The notes under the pieces: model-generated
Told to the model about the DNA's origin: nothing
The model's input: only the letters and a program-made list of their open reading frames with translations
Databases searched by the model: none
Program-made: the position numbers and the translations under genes
In this document: piece after piece, positions 7,851 to 16,768 of the stretch
Layout: the number at the start of each line of letters is the position of its first letter
Numbering within the stretch: position 1 is the first letter of the stretch
Assembly (NCBI RefSeq): GCF_000091305.1
Contig: NC_013929.1
Span: 1,302,001 to 1,366,000 of the forward strand
Source of the DNA: Streptomyces scabiei 87.22
GTDB lineage: Bacteria > Actinomycetota > Actinomycetes > Streptomycetales > Streptomycetaceae
Length of the DNA stretch: 64,000 nt
Direction: 5' to 3'

Positions 7851-9935
7851 CTACGCACCCACCAGCAGAAACTCGCACCACACGCACTTGCCCCCACCCC
7901 GCGCCTCCACCCCCCACACATCCGTCAGCCGGTCCACGAGCAGCAACCCCCGCCCCGACACCCCCGCCTCCCCCGCCTCCCGCCGCCGCGGCAGCGCGCT
8001 GGAGGAGTCCTCGACCTCCACCCGCAGCCGCCGGTCCGACCCCGCGAGCGCCCGCAGCGTCACGATCGCGGACCCCTCCGTGTGCATGAGCGCATTGGTG
8101 ACCAGCTCGTCGGCGACGAGTTCGATCTCGTCGGCCCGGTCCCCCGCCCCCCAGGTCCGCACGGCCGCGCCGATCATGTGCCGGGCCTCCCTGAGCGCCT
8201 CCGGGTCGCCGGGCCCGACGTGCTGCTGGAGCCGCCCGCCGGGCTGCTCGGCGCTGCGGCTGCGGCGGCGCAGCAGGAGCAGGGCCACGTCGTCGTCGCC
8301 GCCCCGCTCCTCCGCCACGTCGATGAGCCGGTCGGCGAGATCGTCGACGTCCTCGGGCCCGGTGGCGATCAGCGCCCGCAGCGTCCGCATGCCGTCGTCG
8401 AGGTCGGCGCCAGGCTCCTCGATGAGCCCGTCGGTGCACAGCAGCAGCGTCTGGCCGGGGTCCAGCTCGACGGCGGTCACCGGATACTCCAGGCCGCCGA
8501 ACTCGGCGGACAGCCCGAGCGGCAGCCCGCCCTCCACGGTCACCCGGTGACAGCTGCCGTCGGTGTGCCGGACGAGGGGGTCGATGTGCCCGGCCCTGAC
8601 CACCTGGACCACCCCGGTGGCCAGATCGGCCTCCGCGTACAGACAGGTGGCGAAGCGGTCGGTGTCGAGTTCGTGGAGGAAGGCGGAGGCGCGGGCCATC
8701 ACGGTGGCCGGGGTGTGGCCCTCGGTGGCGTAGGCCTTCAGGACGATGCGGAGCTGGCCCATGACGGCCGCCGCGTGCGTGTCGTGGCCCTGGACGTCAC
8801 CGATGACCGCGCCGACCCGCCCGCCGGGCAGCGGGATCAGGTCGTACCAGTCGCCGCCGATGTCCCGTCCGAGGGAGCCCCCGAAGGACGCGGCCCGGTA
8901 GCGGACGGCGATGTCGGCGCCGGGGACGCTGGGGATGGACCGCGGCAGCATGGCCTGCTGCAGACCCTCGGCGAGGTCCTTCTCCTGCTCGTAGAACATG
9001 GCCCGCTGCAGGCTCTGGGCGATGCTGCTGCCGAGCGCGATGAGGACGTCGCGCTCCTCGGAGCTGAAGCCGCGCCGGTCGTTGTAGAGCAGTCCCATCG
9101 CGCCGATGGGGCGGGCCTGCACGATCAGCGGCAGATAGGCGGCCGAGGTGATCTTGAGGTCGGTGATGTGCGGCCACAGCAGCGGGTAGGACTCGGCGAA
9201 CTCCTCCGGCGACTCGATGAAGTGCGGGGCGAGCTGCCGTACGACCTCGTTCATCGGGTACTTCACGTCGAGGCGGGTGACGCGGGTGCCGGGCACGTAG
9301 CTGTCCTCGGGGCCGGCGGCGACCATCCGGACGCGGCCGGCCTCCAGCAGGCCCATGACCAGGCTGGTCGCGCCGAGGTGGGTGAGGCCGTCGGTGTCCT
9401 CCAGGACGTCGATCACGTCCTGGACGGTCCGGGCGTGGGCCAGGGCGGCGGTGATGATCTGGACGACGTTGGCCTGTCTGCGGCGGACCTCGTCGTGTGC
9501 GGTCCGCTCGGTGCGGGAGCGGATCTCGCGCAGTTCCCGGGTGGCGTCGCGGACGATGCCGATGACCCGGTACGGGCGGCCCGTCTCGTCGCGGCGGATG
9601 TAGCCCTGGGTGTGGGTCCAGCGCATGGTGCCGTCGCGCAGCCGGAGACGGAAGTAGGCGCCGTAGTTCTCGCTGCCGTCCTTGAGCGCCTGCGAGACGA
9701 GGGTGTCGAGCCTGCGGCCCTCCATCGGGGGCACCCGCAGCGACAGGGTCTCGGGCCTGCCGTCGTACTCGTCCGGGCGCACGTCGAAGATCTCGTGGGC
9801 CGTGGCGTCCATGTGGAACGCACCGGCGTCGAGGTCCCAGTCGAAGGTGCCCATGAGGTTGAGCGCCAGGACCGGGTCCGGGTGGGAGAGCCAGTCGTCC
9901 GGGACGTCCGAATCACTCGCTCCCCGATCAACCAT
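7851..9935 (-). CDS. PAS-GAF-SpoIIE phosphatase with C-terminal anti-sigma-type ATPase domain
   Basis: A 694-residue multidomain regulator. A PAS domain (about 15-140, with RWTHTQGYIRR and IGIVRDATRE) is followed by a GAF domain (about 165-330), a PP2C/SpoIIE serine phosphatase domain (AEGLQQAMLPR, GGDWYDLIPLPGGR, GDVQGHD, CTDGLIEEP, DDDVALLLLRR) and a GHKL ATPase domain (ELVADELVTNALMHT, GRGLLLVDRLTDVWG). Such proteins switch anti-sigma antagonists in Streptomyces by dephosphorylation or phosphorylation. The ATG at 9935 is chosen; upstream codons overlap the divergent gene's promoter and no Shine-Dalgarno is seen, so translation may be leaderless. Confidence 0.92.
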   Translation of the reverse strand: MVDRGASDSDVPDDWLSHPDPVLALNLMGTFDWDLDAGAFHMDATAHEIFDVRPDEYDGRPETLSLRVPPMEGRRLDTLVSQALKDGSENYGAYFRLRLRDGTMRWTHTQGYIRRDETGRPYRVIGIVRDATRELREIRSRTERTAHDEVRRRQANVVQIITAALAHARTVQDVIDVLEDTDGLTHLGATSLVMGLLEAGRVRMVAAGPEDSYVPGTRVTRLDVKYPMNEVVRQLAPHFIESPEEFAESYPLLWPHITDLKITSAAYLPLIVQARPIGAMGLLYNDRRGFSSEERDVLIALGSSIAQSLQRAMFYEQEKDLAEGLQQAMLPRSIPSVPGADIAVRYRAASFGGSLGRDIGGDWYDLIPLPGGRVGAVIGDVQGHDTHAAAVMGQLRIVLKAYATEGHTPATVMARASAFLHELDTDRFATCLYAEADLATGVVQVVRAGHIDPLVRHTDGSCHRVTVEGGLPLGLSAEFGGLEYPVTAVELDPGQTLLLCTDGLIEEPGADLDDGMRTLRALIATGPEDVDDLADRLIDVAEERGGDDDVALLLLRRRSRSAEQPGGRLQQHVGPGDPEALREARHMIGAAVRTWGAGDRADEIELVADELVTNALMHTEGSAIVTLRALAGSDRRLRVEVEDSSSALPRRREAGEAGVSGRGLLLVDRLTDVWGVEARGGGKCVWCEFLLVGA

Positions 9936-10011
9936 GGGGACACTTTGACAGCATTTGCCCGAATATTCGAGTGGAGTGACCCTTGTCGGCACACTCACTA
10001 TCGTCGGTGGC

Positions 10012-11436
10012 GTGGACTGGTTCGCCGCGCCCGACCTCTGGCTGAGCAGACTGCTCCTCCAGCGGTCGCTGGCCGCCCTCTATCTGGTCGCCTTCCTCGG
10101 GGCGGCCCTGCAGTTCCGCGCACTGATCGGGGAGCGCGGCATGCTGCCGGTGCCCCGCTTCGTCGAGCGGGTGCCGTTCCGGCGGGCGCCGAGCGTGTTC
10201 CACCTCCACTACTCGGACCGCTTCTTCGCGGGGTGGGCCTGGGCGGGCTGTGCGGTCTCGGCCGCGCTCGTCGCGGGACTGGACGCGCTGCTGCCCCTCT
10301 GGGCGGGCATGGCGCTGTGGCTGGTGCCGTGGGCGATGTACCTGTCGATCGTGAACGTCGGGCAGACCTGGTACGGGTTCGGCTGGGAGTCACTGCTCCT
10401 GGAGACCGGCTTCCTGGCCGTCTTCCTCGGCAACGACGAGGTGGCGCCGCCGGTCGTCGTGCTGTTCCTGCTGCGCTGGGTGCTGTTCCGGGTGGAGTTC
10501 GGCGCCGGGCTGATCAAGATGCGCGGCGACGCGTGCTGGCGGAAGCTGACGTGCCTCGACCACCATCACGAGACCCAGCCGATGCCCGGTCCGCTCAGCT
10601 GGTTCTTCCACCACCTCCCGAAGCCGCTGCACCGCGTCGAGGTGGCCGCCAACCACGTCACCCAGCTGGTGGTGCCGTTCCTGCTGTTCGCCCCGCAGCC
10701 CGTCGCCACGGGCGCCGCCGCGCTGATGATCCTCACCCAGCTCTGGCTCGTCCTGTCGGGAAACTTCGCCTGGCTGAACTGGATCACGATCGTGCTGGCC
10801 CTGTCCGCGGTCGACGTCGGCGGGCCGGCGCCGAGGACCCCCGGCACTCCGCTCTGGTACACGGCCCTGGTGCTCGCGGTCACCGCCCTGGTGCTCGCGC
10901 TCAGCCACCGCCCCGTCCGCAACATGCTCTCCCGCCGCCAGGTCATGAACCGCTCCTTCGACCCCCTGCACCTGGTCAACACCTACGGGGCGTTCGGGAG
11001 CGTCAGCCGGGTGCGCCACGAGGTGGTGATCGAGGGGACCGCGGACGAGGTGCCGCGCGAGGACGCGGGCTGGCGGGAGTACGAGTTCCGGGGCAAGCCG
11101 GGGGATCCACGCCGCTGGCCGCGCCAGTTCGCCCCGTACCATCTGCGGCTCGACTGGCTGATGTGGTTCGCCGCGCTCTCCCCCGCGTACGCCGGCTCCT
11201 GGTTCGGCGCCCTGATGGAACGGCTCCTGGAGAACGACCGCGACACCCTGCGACTGCTCGGCCGCTCCCCGTTCCCCGCCGATGCCCCGCCCCGCTTCGT
11301 CCGCGCCCGGCTCTTCCGTTACCGGTACACGACCTGGCGCGAGCTGAGGGAGACCGGCGCCTGCTGGGAACGCACCTACGTACGGGAGTTCATGCCGCCG
11401 ACCCGGCTGACCGGCACGCCGACGCGCAGGCCGTAG
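10012..11436 (+). CDS. Lipase maturation factor family membrane protein
   Basis: A polytopic membrane protein (about 474 residues) whose N-terminus (VDWFAAPDLWLSRLLLQRSLAALYLVAFL) and later blocks (FGAGLIKMRGDACWRKLTCLDHHHETQP, MNRSFDPLHLVNTYGAFG, WWFAALSP-like segment, FRYRYTTW) match the LMF1-like family, in eukaryotes an ER factor for lipase folding. The bacterial role is unproved. The GTG at 10012 is chosen because family proteins begin with this segment; an earlier GTG at 9976 is possible. It is transcribed divergently from the phosphatase gene with a gap of about 75 bases. Confidence 0.85.
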   Translation: MDWFAAPDLWLSRLLLQRSLAALYLVAFLGAALQFRALIGERGMLPVPRFVERVPFRRAPSVFHLHYSDRFFAGWAWAGCAVSAALVAGLDALLPLWAGMALWLVPWAMYLSIVNVGQTWYGFGWESLLLETGFLAVFLGNDEVAPPVVVLFLLRWVLFRVEFGAGLIKMRGDACWRKLTCLDHHHETQPMPGPLSWFFHHLPKPLHRVEVAANHVTQLVVPFLLFAPQPVATGAAALMILTQLWLVLSGNFAWLNWITIVLALSAVDVGGPAPRTPGTPLWYTALVLAVTALVLALSHRPVRNMLSRRQVMNRSFDPLHLVNTYGAFGSVSRVRHEVVIEGTADEVPREDAGWREYEFRGKPGDPRRWPRQFAPYHLRLDWLMWFAALSPAYAGSWFGALMERLLENDRDTLRLLGRSPFPADAPPRFVRARLFRYRYTTWRELRETGACWERTYVREFMPPTRLTGTPTRRP

Positions 11437-11585
11437 CGGGGTCGGGGACGGACTTCTTCCCGGTGGACCCTCGACGCGGGGCCGCGCCGCAGGGCACAGT
11501 GCTCCCGTACTCGATCACTACTCACGGGTACGCCTTCGCGCACCGCGTACGACACCGACGCGCACGACACCGCCAGGGAGCGCCC

Positions 11586-12935
11586 GTGACCAGCTGGACC
11601 GGCCGGACCGCCGCCGAGATCGCCGACGCCGTACGGGAGGGGCGGGTGACGCCGCGCGAGGTGGTGGCGGAGCACCTGGCGCGGATCGAGGCGCTGGACG
11701 GGCGCATCGGGGCGTTCCGCTCGGTCCGGGCACAGGCGGCCCTGGCCGAGGCGGACGAGGTGGCCGGCCGGGCCGACCTCGCCGGACTGCCGCTGGCAGG
11801 TGTGCCGGTGGCGGTCAAGGACAACCTCGGCGTACGGGGCGAGTCCACCCTGAACGGGTCCGCCGCGACCCCGCGGACGCCGGCCGGGGACGACCATGTG
11901 ACCGTGGCCCGGCTGCGGGCGGCGGGCGCGGTGGTCGTGGGGCTGACGAACGTGCCCGAGCTGTGCGTGTTCGGCACCACGGACGGCGTGCACGGCATCG
12001 CCCGCAACCCCTGGGACACCTCGCGCACGGCGGGCGGCTCGTCGGGCGGCAGCGCGGCCGCCGTCGCCGCCGGGCTGGTGCCGCTGGCCCTCGGCAACGA
12101 CGGGATGGGGTCGCTGCGGATACCGGCGGCCCACTGCGGCCTGCTCGGGCTCAAGCCGGGCTTCGGTGTCGTCCCGGCGGACATCGGGCACGGCGACTGG
12201 TTCGGCATGTCGGAGAACGGGCCGTTGGCAACGACCGTCGAGGACACCCGGCTGATGTTCGGCGTCCTGGCGGGCACCGGCACCGCCCCGCCGCCGGGTT
12301 CCGCCCCGTCCGCACCGCGCATCGCCCTGTCCGTGCGCAGCCCCCTGGTCGGCGTGACCGTCACCCGCCCGTACGCCGACGCCGCGCGCCGGGCGGCCGG
12401 GCTGCTGACCGGGGACGGTCTGACGGTCCGGCCGGCCGATCCGCCGTACCCCGTCCGGCTGGGCACGACGTCGCTGGCGCACTGGACGGCGGGCACGGCG
12501 GTGGACGCGGAGGGCCTGGACCCGAGGCTGCTCACCCGGCGCACGCGGGTGCACGCGGCCGTGGGGCGACGCTTCGTGAAGGGGGTGCGCACGGGCGACC
12601 ACCGGGAGCGGCTGCGCCGGCGTCTGGAGCCGTTCTTCGCCGCCCACGACGTGCTCCTCACCCCGGCGCTGGCCCGGCGCGGGCCCGCGGCCGCGCCCTG
12701 GCACGAGCGGGGGTGGCTGCGCAATCTGCTGGTGAACACCGCCTGCTCGCCGCTGACGCCGCCGTGGAACCTCACGGGCTGGCCGGCGATGTCCGTGCCG
12801 TTCGGCACGCTGCCCTCGGGCGCGCCCTGCGCCGTGCAGCTGGTGGGCCTGCCGGGCTCGGAACCGCAACTCCTGGAGGTGGCGGGCCGGTTGGAGGAGC
12901 TGAACCCGTGGCGGCGGACGGCGCCGCTCGACTAG
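11586..12935 (+). CDS. Amidase-signature enzyme
   Basis: 449 residues with the complete Ser-cisSer-Lys triad of the amidase signature family: Lys78 in VAVKDN, Ser152 in TAGGSSGGS and Ser176 in GNDGMGSLRIP. The substrate cannot be read from the sequence; GatA-like cofactors are absent and the size fits stand-alone amidases. GTG start with GGGAG 5 bases upstream. The TAG stop codon (12933-12935) lies inside the CTAG target where the mobile-element chain begins, so the coding sequence is intact despite the insertions. Confidence 0.88.
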   Translation: MTSWTGRTAAEIADAVREGRVTPREVVAEHLARIEALDGRIGAFRSVRAQAALAEADEVAGRADLAGLPLAGVPVAVKDNLGVRGESTLNGSAATPRTPAGDDHVTVARLRAAGAVVVGLTNVPELCVFGTTDGVHGIARNPWDTSRTAGGSSGGSAAAVAAGLVPLALGNDGMGSLRIPAAHCGLLGLKPGFGVVPADIGHGDWFGMSENGPLATTVEDTRLMFGVLAGTGTAPPPGSAPSAPRIALSVRSPLVGVTVTRPYADAARRAAGLLTGDGLTVRPADPPYPVRLGTTSLAHWTAGTAVDAEGLDPRLLTRRTRVHAAVGRRFVKGVRTGDHRERLRRRLEPFFAAHDVLLTPALARRGPAAAPWHERGWLRNLLVNTACSPLTPPWNLTGWPAMSVPFGTLPSGAPCAVQLVGLPGSEPQLLEVAGRLEELNPWRRTAPLD

Positions 12936-13096
12936 TGCCGCGGCAGGCAACGTTTGCCCGTGAAGGAGCGGCGTCCGGTGCGTGCTCTCGGCGTGCCGGG
13001 CGCATGCCCTCGTACTGGATGTACTTGGGCTTGTGCCCGGTGCGGCGAGAGTGCGTGCCGGGCGTCGCGACGGGGCGAACGTTGCCTGCCGCGGCA
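12936..13096. mobile_element. 161-bp MITE (IS701-type ends)
   Basis: Terminal inverted repeats begin TGCCGCGGCAGGCAACGTT at both ends (left 12936 onward, right complement ending 13096) and the element is bracketed by CTAG at 12932-12935 and 13097-13100. It encodes no protein. The ends differ from those of the adjoining IS, so it must have been moved by another transposase not present here. YTAR target duplications are known for IS701-family elements. Confidence 0.8.
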
Positions 13097-13100
13097 CTAG

Positions 13101-14517
13101 TAGTGCTTCGTTACGTTGGGTGATCTCGGCTGTTCGTGGGCAGCTTCCCGGGGTGAGGTTGGGGGAAGTGGAACGGCTCCGGGGTGAGTTGGCGGAGTTC
13201 GTTGCCGATGTGTTCGGGTCGTTTCCGCGGCGGGATCAGCGGCGGTGGGGCGAGTGTTATCTGCGGGGTCTGATGCTGGACGGCAGGCGCAAGTCGGTGC
13301 AGCCGATGGCCGAGCGGCTGCCGGACGGGAACATGCAGGCTCTGCAGCAGTTCGTGAGCCAGTCGCCGTGGGATCCGCTGCCGGTCCGGCGGCGGATCGC
13401 CGGGCGGCTGTGCGAAGTTGTCAGGCCCGAGGTGTGGGTGATCGACGACGTGTCGTTCCCCAAGTGCGGGAAGGCGTCGGTCGGGGTGGCCCGCCAGTAC
13501 TGCGGAGCGGTCGGCAAGCGGGCGAACTGCCAGGTCGCGGTCAGTGTCCATGCCGCCACCGACACCGCCTCGTGCCCGTTGCAGTGGCAGTTGTATCTGC
13601 CGCGGGAGTGGACGGACGAGCCGGAGCGGTGCCGCAGAGCAGGAGTCCCCGACGATGTGGTGCACCGGGAGAAGTGGCGCCTCGCGCTCGGCCTGCTGGA
13701 CACGCTCGCCGAGTGGCAGCTGAAGGCGCCGGTCGTGGTCGCCGACGCCGGCTACGGCGTCAGCACTCTGTTCCGGCTCGGTCTTGAGGAGCGGGGGCTG
13801 TCCTATGTCCTGGCCCTGACCGGGAAGGAAGTCGCCCACCCGGACGAAGCCGAGCCGCACCGGCCTGCTTACGGCGGGCTCGGACCGCCCGCCCTTCCCC
13901 GCTACCGCACCCCACCCCAAGCCGTTTCCGTCCTCGCGGCGCACGCGGGTGCACGGCAGTTCACCGAGGTGACCTGGAGGCAGGGCAGCAAAGGCGCGAT
14001 GACCTCACGGTTCGCGGTGCTGACCATGCGGCCCGCGGGCAAGCAGTCCCTGGCCGCAGCTCAGGAGGCGGGCGGCGGCCGCAACCGGTGGGACGGCATC
14101 CTGCCCGTCCGGACACTGCTCGTCGAATGGCCCGACGGGCAGGACACTCCGACCAACTACTGGATATCGAACCTGCCCGCCACCACACCGACCGCTGACC
14201 TGGTGCGGTGGGCGAAGATGCGCTGGCGGATCGAGCACGACTACCGCGAACTCAAGCACGGCCTCGGCCTGGACCATTTCGAGGGCCGCACCTGGCGCGG
14301 CTGGCACCACCACGTCACCCTCGTCACCGCCGCACAAGCCTTCCTCACCCTGCGGCGGCTCGACCCAAAAGTCCGCACACCGGCCTGACCCTCTACCAGG
14401 TCCTCGACGTCCTTCAGGGCCTGCTGAGGTGCTGGACCGGTACCTGCACCACCTGCGGCCGCCCCCTGCCCCGCCCTCGAAGCCGCCACAGACAGCCCAG
14501 AACCTAACGAAGCACTA
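13101..14517 (+). mobile_element. IS701-family insertion sequence
   Basis: The 1417-bp element has terminal repeats TAGTGCTTCGTTASGTT (left 13101-13117, right complement 14501-14517, one mismatch) and is bracketed by CTAG at 13097-13100 and 14518-14521. It contains one transposase gene, whose C-terminal end appears frameshifted. The left CTAG is shared with the MITE and the right one with the IS982 element. Confidence 0.88.
13153..14388 (+). CDS. IS701-family DDE transposase (possibly C-terminally frameshifted)
   Basis: About 411 residues with the DDE residues in family context: Asp in VWVIDDVSFPKCGK, Asp in VVVADAGYG and Glu in WRIEHDYRELKHGLGLDHFEG. The stop at 14386-14388 follows LDPKVRTPA. 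In another frame the DNA continues with LTLYQVLDVLQGLLRCW and TCTTCGRPLP up to about 14490, which looks like the usual family tail. One lost base near 14385 would explain this, removing about 35 residues outside the catalytic core. Start GTG at 13153 is tentative (13168 also possible). Confidence 0.85.
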   Translation: MRLGEVERLRGELAEFVADVFGSFPRRDQRRWGECYLRGLMLDGRRKSVQPMAERLPDGNMQALQQFVSQSPWDPLPVRRRIAGRLCEVVRPEVWVIDDVSFPKCGKASVGVARQYCGAVGKRANCQVAVSVHAATDTASCPLQWQLYLPREWTDEPERCRRAGVPDDVVHREKWRLALGLLDTLAEWQLKAPVVVADAGYGVSTLFRLGLEERGLSYVLALTGKEVAHPDEAEPHRPAYGGLGPPALPRYRTPPQAVSVLAAHAGARQFTEVTWRQGSKGAMTSRFAVLTMRPAGKQSLAAAQEAGGGRNRWDGILPVRTLLVEWPDGQDTPTNYWISNLPATTPTADLVRWAKMRWRIEHDYRELKHGLGLDHFEGRTWRGWHHHVTLVTAAQAFLTLRRLDPKVRTPA

Positions 14518-14521
14518 CTAG

Positions 14522-15523
14522 ATGAATGAGTCCAAGGGGTGTCGTTGCGGTCAGTGATCGTAGGCGGTGAGTGACCGTTTGATCGGCTGTCCGGTCTTGT
14601 CGTTGTGCCAGATCGCCGCTGTGAGCGCGAGGATCCGGCACAGGACGCGGGCCGCCACCCCTGCCGGGCTCTTGCCGCCGTGTCGTTCCAGGTCGAGCTG
14701 GGCCTTGAGGGTCTGGTTGATCGATTCGATGACCTGCCGCAGCGGCTTGAACAGGTGTGCCCCGGCCCGTTCGGCCTCTCCCTTGCGGGCCGGCCGCAGC
14801 AACTCAAGGTGACGCTCGGCCAGGTCGTGCTCGAACTCGCGGCCGTAGTAGTTCTTGTCCCCGATGATCGTCTGGCCGGGGCGGGCCGCTGTGACATCGG
14901 GCGCGGTGTCGAGCATGTCGCGCAGTGTCTCGCGCTCGTCGGCCTTCGCACCGGTGAGGGCGAACAGGACCGGCAGCCCGCCAAGCGTGCACACCAGATG
15001 CAGCCGCAGTCCCCAGAAGTACCGTGAGTGCGACGCGCAGTAGCCGTACTGGGCCCAGCCCGCCAGGTCCGAGCGTTTGGTCGTCTCGCGGGAGCATCCG
15101 CAGCCGACCGGGGTGGAGTCGACCAGCCACACGTCATCGCTCCACAGCGAGGTGTCCCGGGCGAGGATCCGGATCATGCTGGTGAGCAGCGAGGAAGCGG
15201 CGCGCAGCCGCTTGCTGTAGCCGGACTGCTGGGGCACGTAAGGGAAGAGGCGACCGAGGTCCTTCCCCACACGGCGCAGCCAGCGCCGCTCGGAGGTGTA
15301 ACCGAGCAGCGCCGACATGACCGCGAGGGTGACCAGTTCGGCGTCACTGAGCGTGGGCGCGATCCCGACGACGGGCCGGTACGGGGCCAGCCACGGCGAA
15401 GCCTTCAACTCGTCGTCGATTCGGGCATAGAGTGCCGTTGCGAGGGTGTCCAGGTCTGTCTTCACACACTGACATTGGACGCCCTCGTCCTATGTTCGCA
15501 GGCCAACCCTTGGACTCATTCAT
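14522..15523 (-). mobile_element. IS982-family insertion sequence
   Basis: A 1002-bp element with inverted ends ATGAATGAGTCCAAGGG at both borders, flanked by CTAG at 14518-14521 and 15524-15527. It contains one intact transposase gene on the minus strand. Size and transposase type fit IS982. It inserted in the CTAG copy at the right end of the IS701-family element. Confidence 0.88.
14551..15465 (-). CDS. IS982-family transposase
   Basis: 304 residues with the IS982 catalytic residues: Asp in VWLVDSTPVGCG, Asp in TIIGDKNYYG and Glu in LRQVIESINQTLKAQLDLE. Other family blocks are WAQYGYCASHSRYFWGLRLHL and ALTGAKADERE. GTG start at 15465. No frameshift or internal stop is seen, so the element may still be mobile. 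Confidence 0.92.
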   Translation of the reverse strand: MKTDLDTLATALYARIDDELKASPWLAPYRPVVGIAPTLSDAELVTLAVMSALLGYTSERRWLRRVGKDLGRLFPYVPQQSGYSKRLRAASSLLTSMIRILARDTSLWSDDVWLVDSTPVGCGCSRETTKRSDLAGWAQYGYCASHSRYFWGLRLHLVCTLGGLPVLFALTGAKADERETLRDMLDTAPDVTAARPGQTIIGDKNYYGREFEHDLAERHLELLRPARKGEAERAGAHLFKPLRQVIESINQTLKAQLDLERHGGKSPAGVAARVLCRILALTAAIWHNDKTGQPIKRSLTAYDH

Positions 15524-15567
15524 CTAGGCCCTTCTGACGGATCTCCGCGGCGTCGCGGCGCCCCGCG

Positions 15568-16050
15568 TCAGAGCGCCTTGTACATGATGTGCAGCCCCAC
15601 CGGGCCGTGCTTCGGATGCTCGAACGCGTCCGGGACGGTGCCGAGGACGGTGAAGCCGAGCGAGGTCCACAGCCGTACGGCGGGGTTGGTCTCGACGACG
15701 GCGTTGAACACCATGCCCCGGAAGCCCTGGGCCCTGGCCTCGGCGAGGACGTGAGAGGCGAGGGCGCGGCCGATGCCCCGGCCGCCGTGGGCGGGGTCGA
15801 CCATGAAGCCCGCGTTGGCGACGCGGGCCGCGGGACCGCCGTAGTTGGGGGTGAGGAAGGCGGAGCCGGTCAGTGCCCCGGTCTCGTCCTCGACGACGTA
15901 GACGCGCTTGGCGGGGGCCATCCACAGGGCGCGGGCGGCTTCCTCGGAGGTGTCCGGGTCCCAGGTGTAGGTGTCCCCGGCGGCGACGACGCGGTGCCAG
16001 AACGGCCAGATGCCGGGCCAGTCGTCGGCGGTGGCTTCTCTGATCTGCAT
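15568..16050 (-). CDS. GNAT-family N-acetyltransferase
   Basis: A 160-residue single-domain acetyltransferase. The acetyl-CoA-binding motif A is clear (FMVDPAHGGRGIGRALASHVL) and is followed by the C-terminal pattern NPAVRLWTSLGFTVLGTVPDAF, typical of the phosphinothricin/L-amino-acid N-acetyltransferase branch. The acceptor is unknown. The ATG at 16050 starts MQIREATADDWPGIWPF, the usual N-terminus of these enzymes. It lies just right of the IS chain and is intact. Confidence 0.85.
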   Translation of the reverse strand: MQIREATADDWPGIWPFWHRVVAAGDTYTWDPDTSEEAARALWMAPAKRVYVVEDETGALTGSAFLTPNYGGPAARVANAGFMVDPAHGGRGIGRALASHVLAEARAQGFRGMVFNAVVETNPAVRLWTSLGFTVLGTVPDAFEHPKHGPVGLHIMYKAL

Positions 16051-16102
16051 GGGCGCGAGTCTGGCACGCCCATGCAGGTCGGCGATCACATGCCTGTGCC
16101 GG

Positions 16103-16273
16103 TCAGTCCACGCTGGGCAGGATGTGGGGCTCGGCGAGGTCGTCCTCGTAGCCCGCCAGCCGGATCGGGGCGGACCTGGCCCACACGTCCAGGCTGCCCA
16201 GGTCCTTCTTCGCCCGGCCGCCCTCGGTGCGTTCCTTGGGGCGTTGATCGCCCTTCGTCTTCTCTGGTGTCAC
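16103..16273 (-). CDS. Small conserved-looking peptide, 56 residues
   Basis: GTG start with AAGGAG 7 bases upstream and a strongly coding codon pattern to a TGA at 16103-16105. The first half is Lys/Glu/Arg-rich (TPEKTKGDQRPKERTEGGR). The second half is KKDLGSLDVWARSAPIRLA, then GYEDDLAEPHILPSVD. There is no signal peptide, membrane helix or Cys. The charged leader-like start with a distinctive C-terminal stretch recalls RiPP precursors or small adaptor proteins, but no modifying enzyme is adjacent. I believe it is a real gene; the function is unknown. Confidence 0.6.
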   Translation of the reverse strand: MTPEKTKGDQRPKERTEGGRAKKDLGSLDVWARSAPIRLAGYEDDLAEPHILPSVD

Positions 16274-16768
16274 CGCGCACTCCTTATGTGTCGGTCACCC
16301 TCGGGACGTCGGCCCAGCCTGCCGCTGTGCGCCTGACGTCCGCTCGGGTCTGAGTCGATGTCAGTTCGGACGCGGTGGCGCCGGATCGTATGGGTGTGAG
16401 ATCAGGCCGTGGTGACCGGCTTGTCCCGGGACGGACCGTGGGTGTGGGTGGGACCCAGATAAGGCTGTCCGTCCGGTACAGAGTAACCAAATGAGCGGGT
16501 GGCCGCTCTATGGGGCTGGAAACAAGAGGTAACTGTCTTGAGTCGTTCAGCGCCCAGCAGGCCCCACCCTAGGGCAATTTGACCCATTTGGTAGGTTTTC
16601 TCATCACCCGTTCGGCTCAGTTCCCGCTCCGCGCACCGGCCCGACGACCCGTCGGATCACCGGCCTCGGCGCGCAGTTCAGGTCCCGTTGGCCGAATGGC
16701 AAGCGGACCATGATCTGCTCCTGTGCCGCAACGGCATTTCTCGCGGGCGGACTCGGGAGGACCGGCGG
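16274..16768. other. Intergenic region, 495 bases, no gene seen
   Basis: This stretch separates the small peptide gene (minus) from the HD-like gene (plus) and so carries divergent promoters. It is less GC-rich than its surroundings around 16470-16600. I find no convincing reading frame, RNA gene or hairpin in it. Confidence 0.4.

Noticed and set aside
7773..12935. Giant plus-strand open frame of about 1720 codons
   Set aside because: Only its last part (from 11586) has protein features, an amidase. The rest is a shadow of the phosphatase and lipase-maturation-factor genes, open because of high GC.
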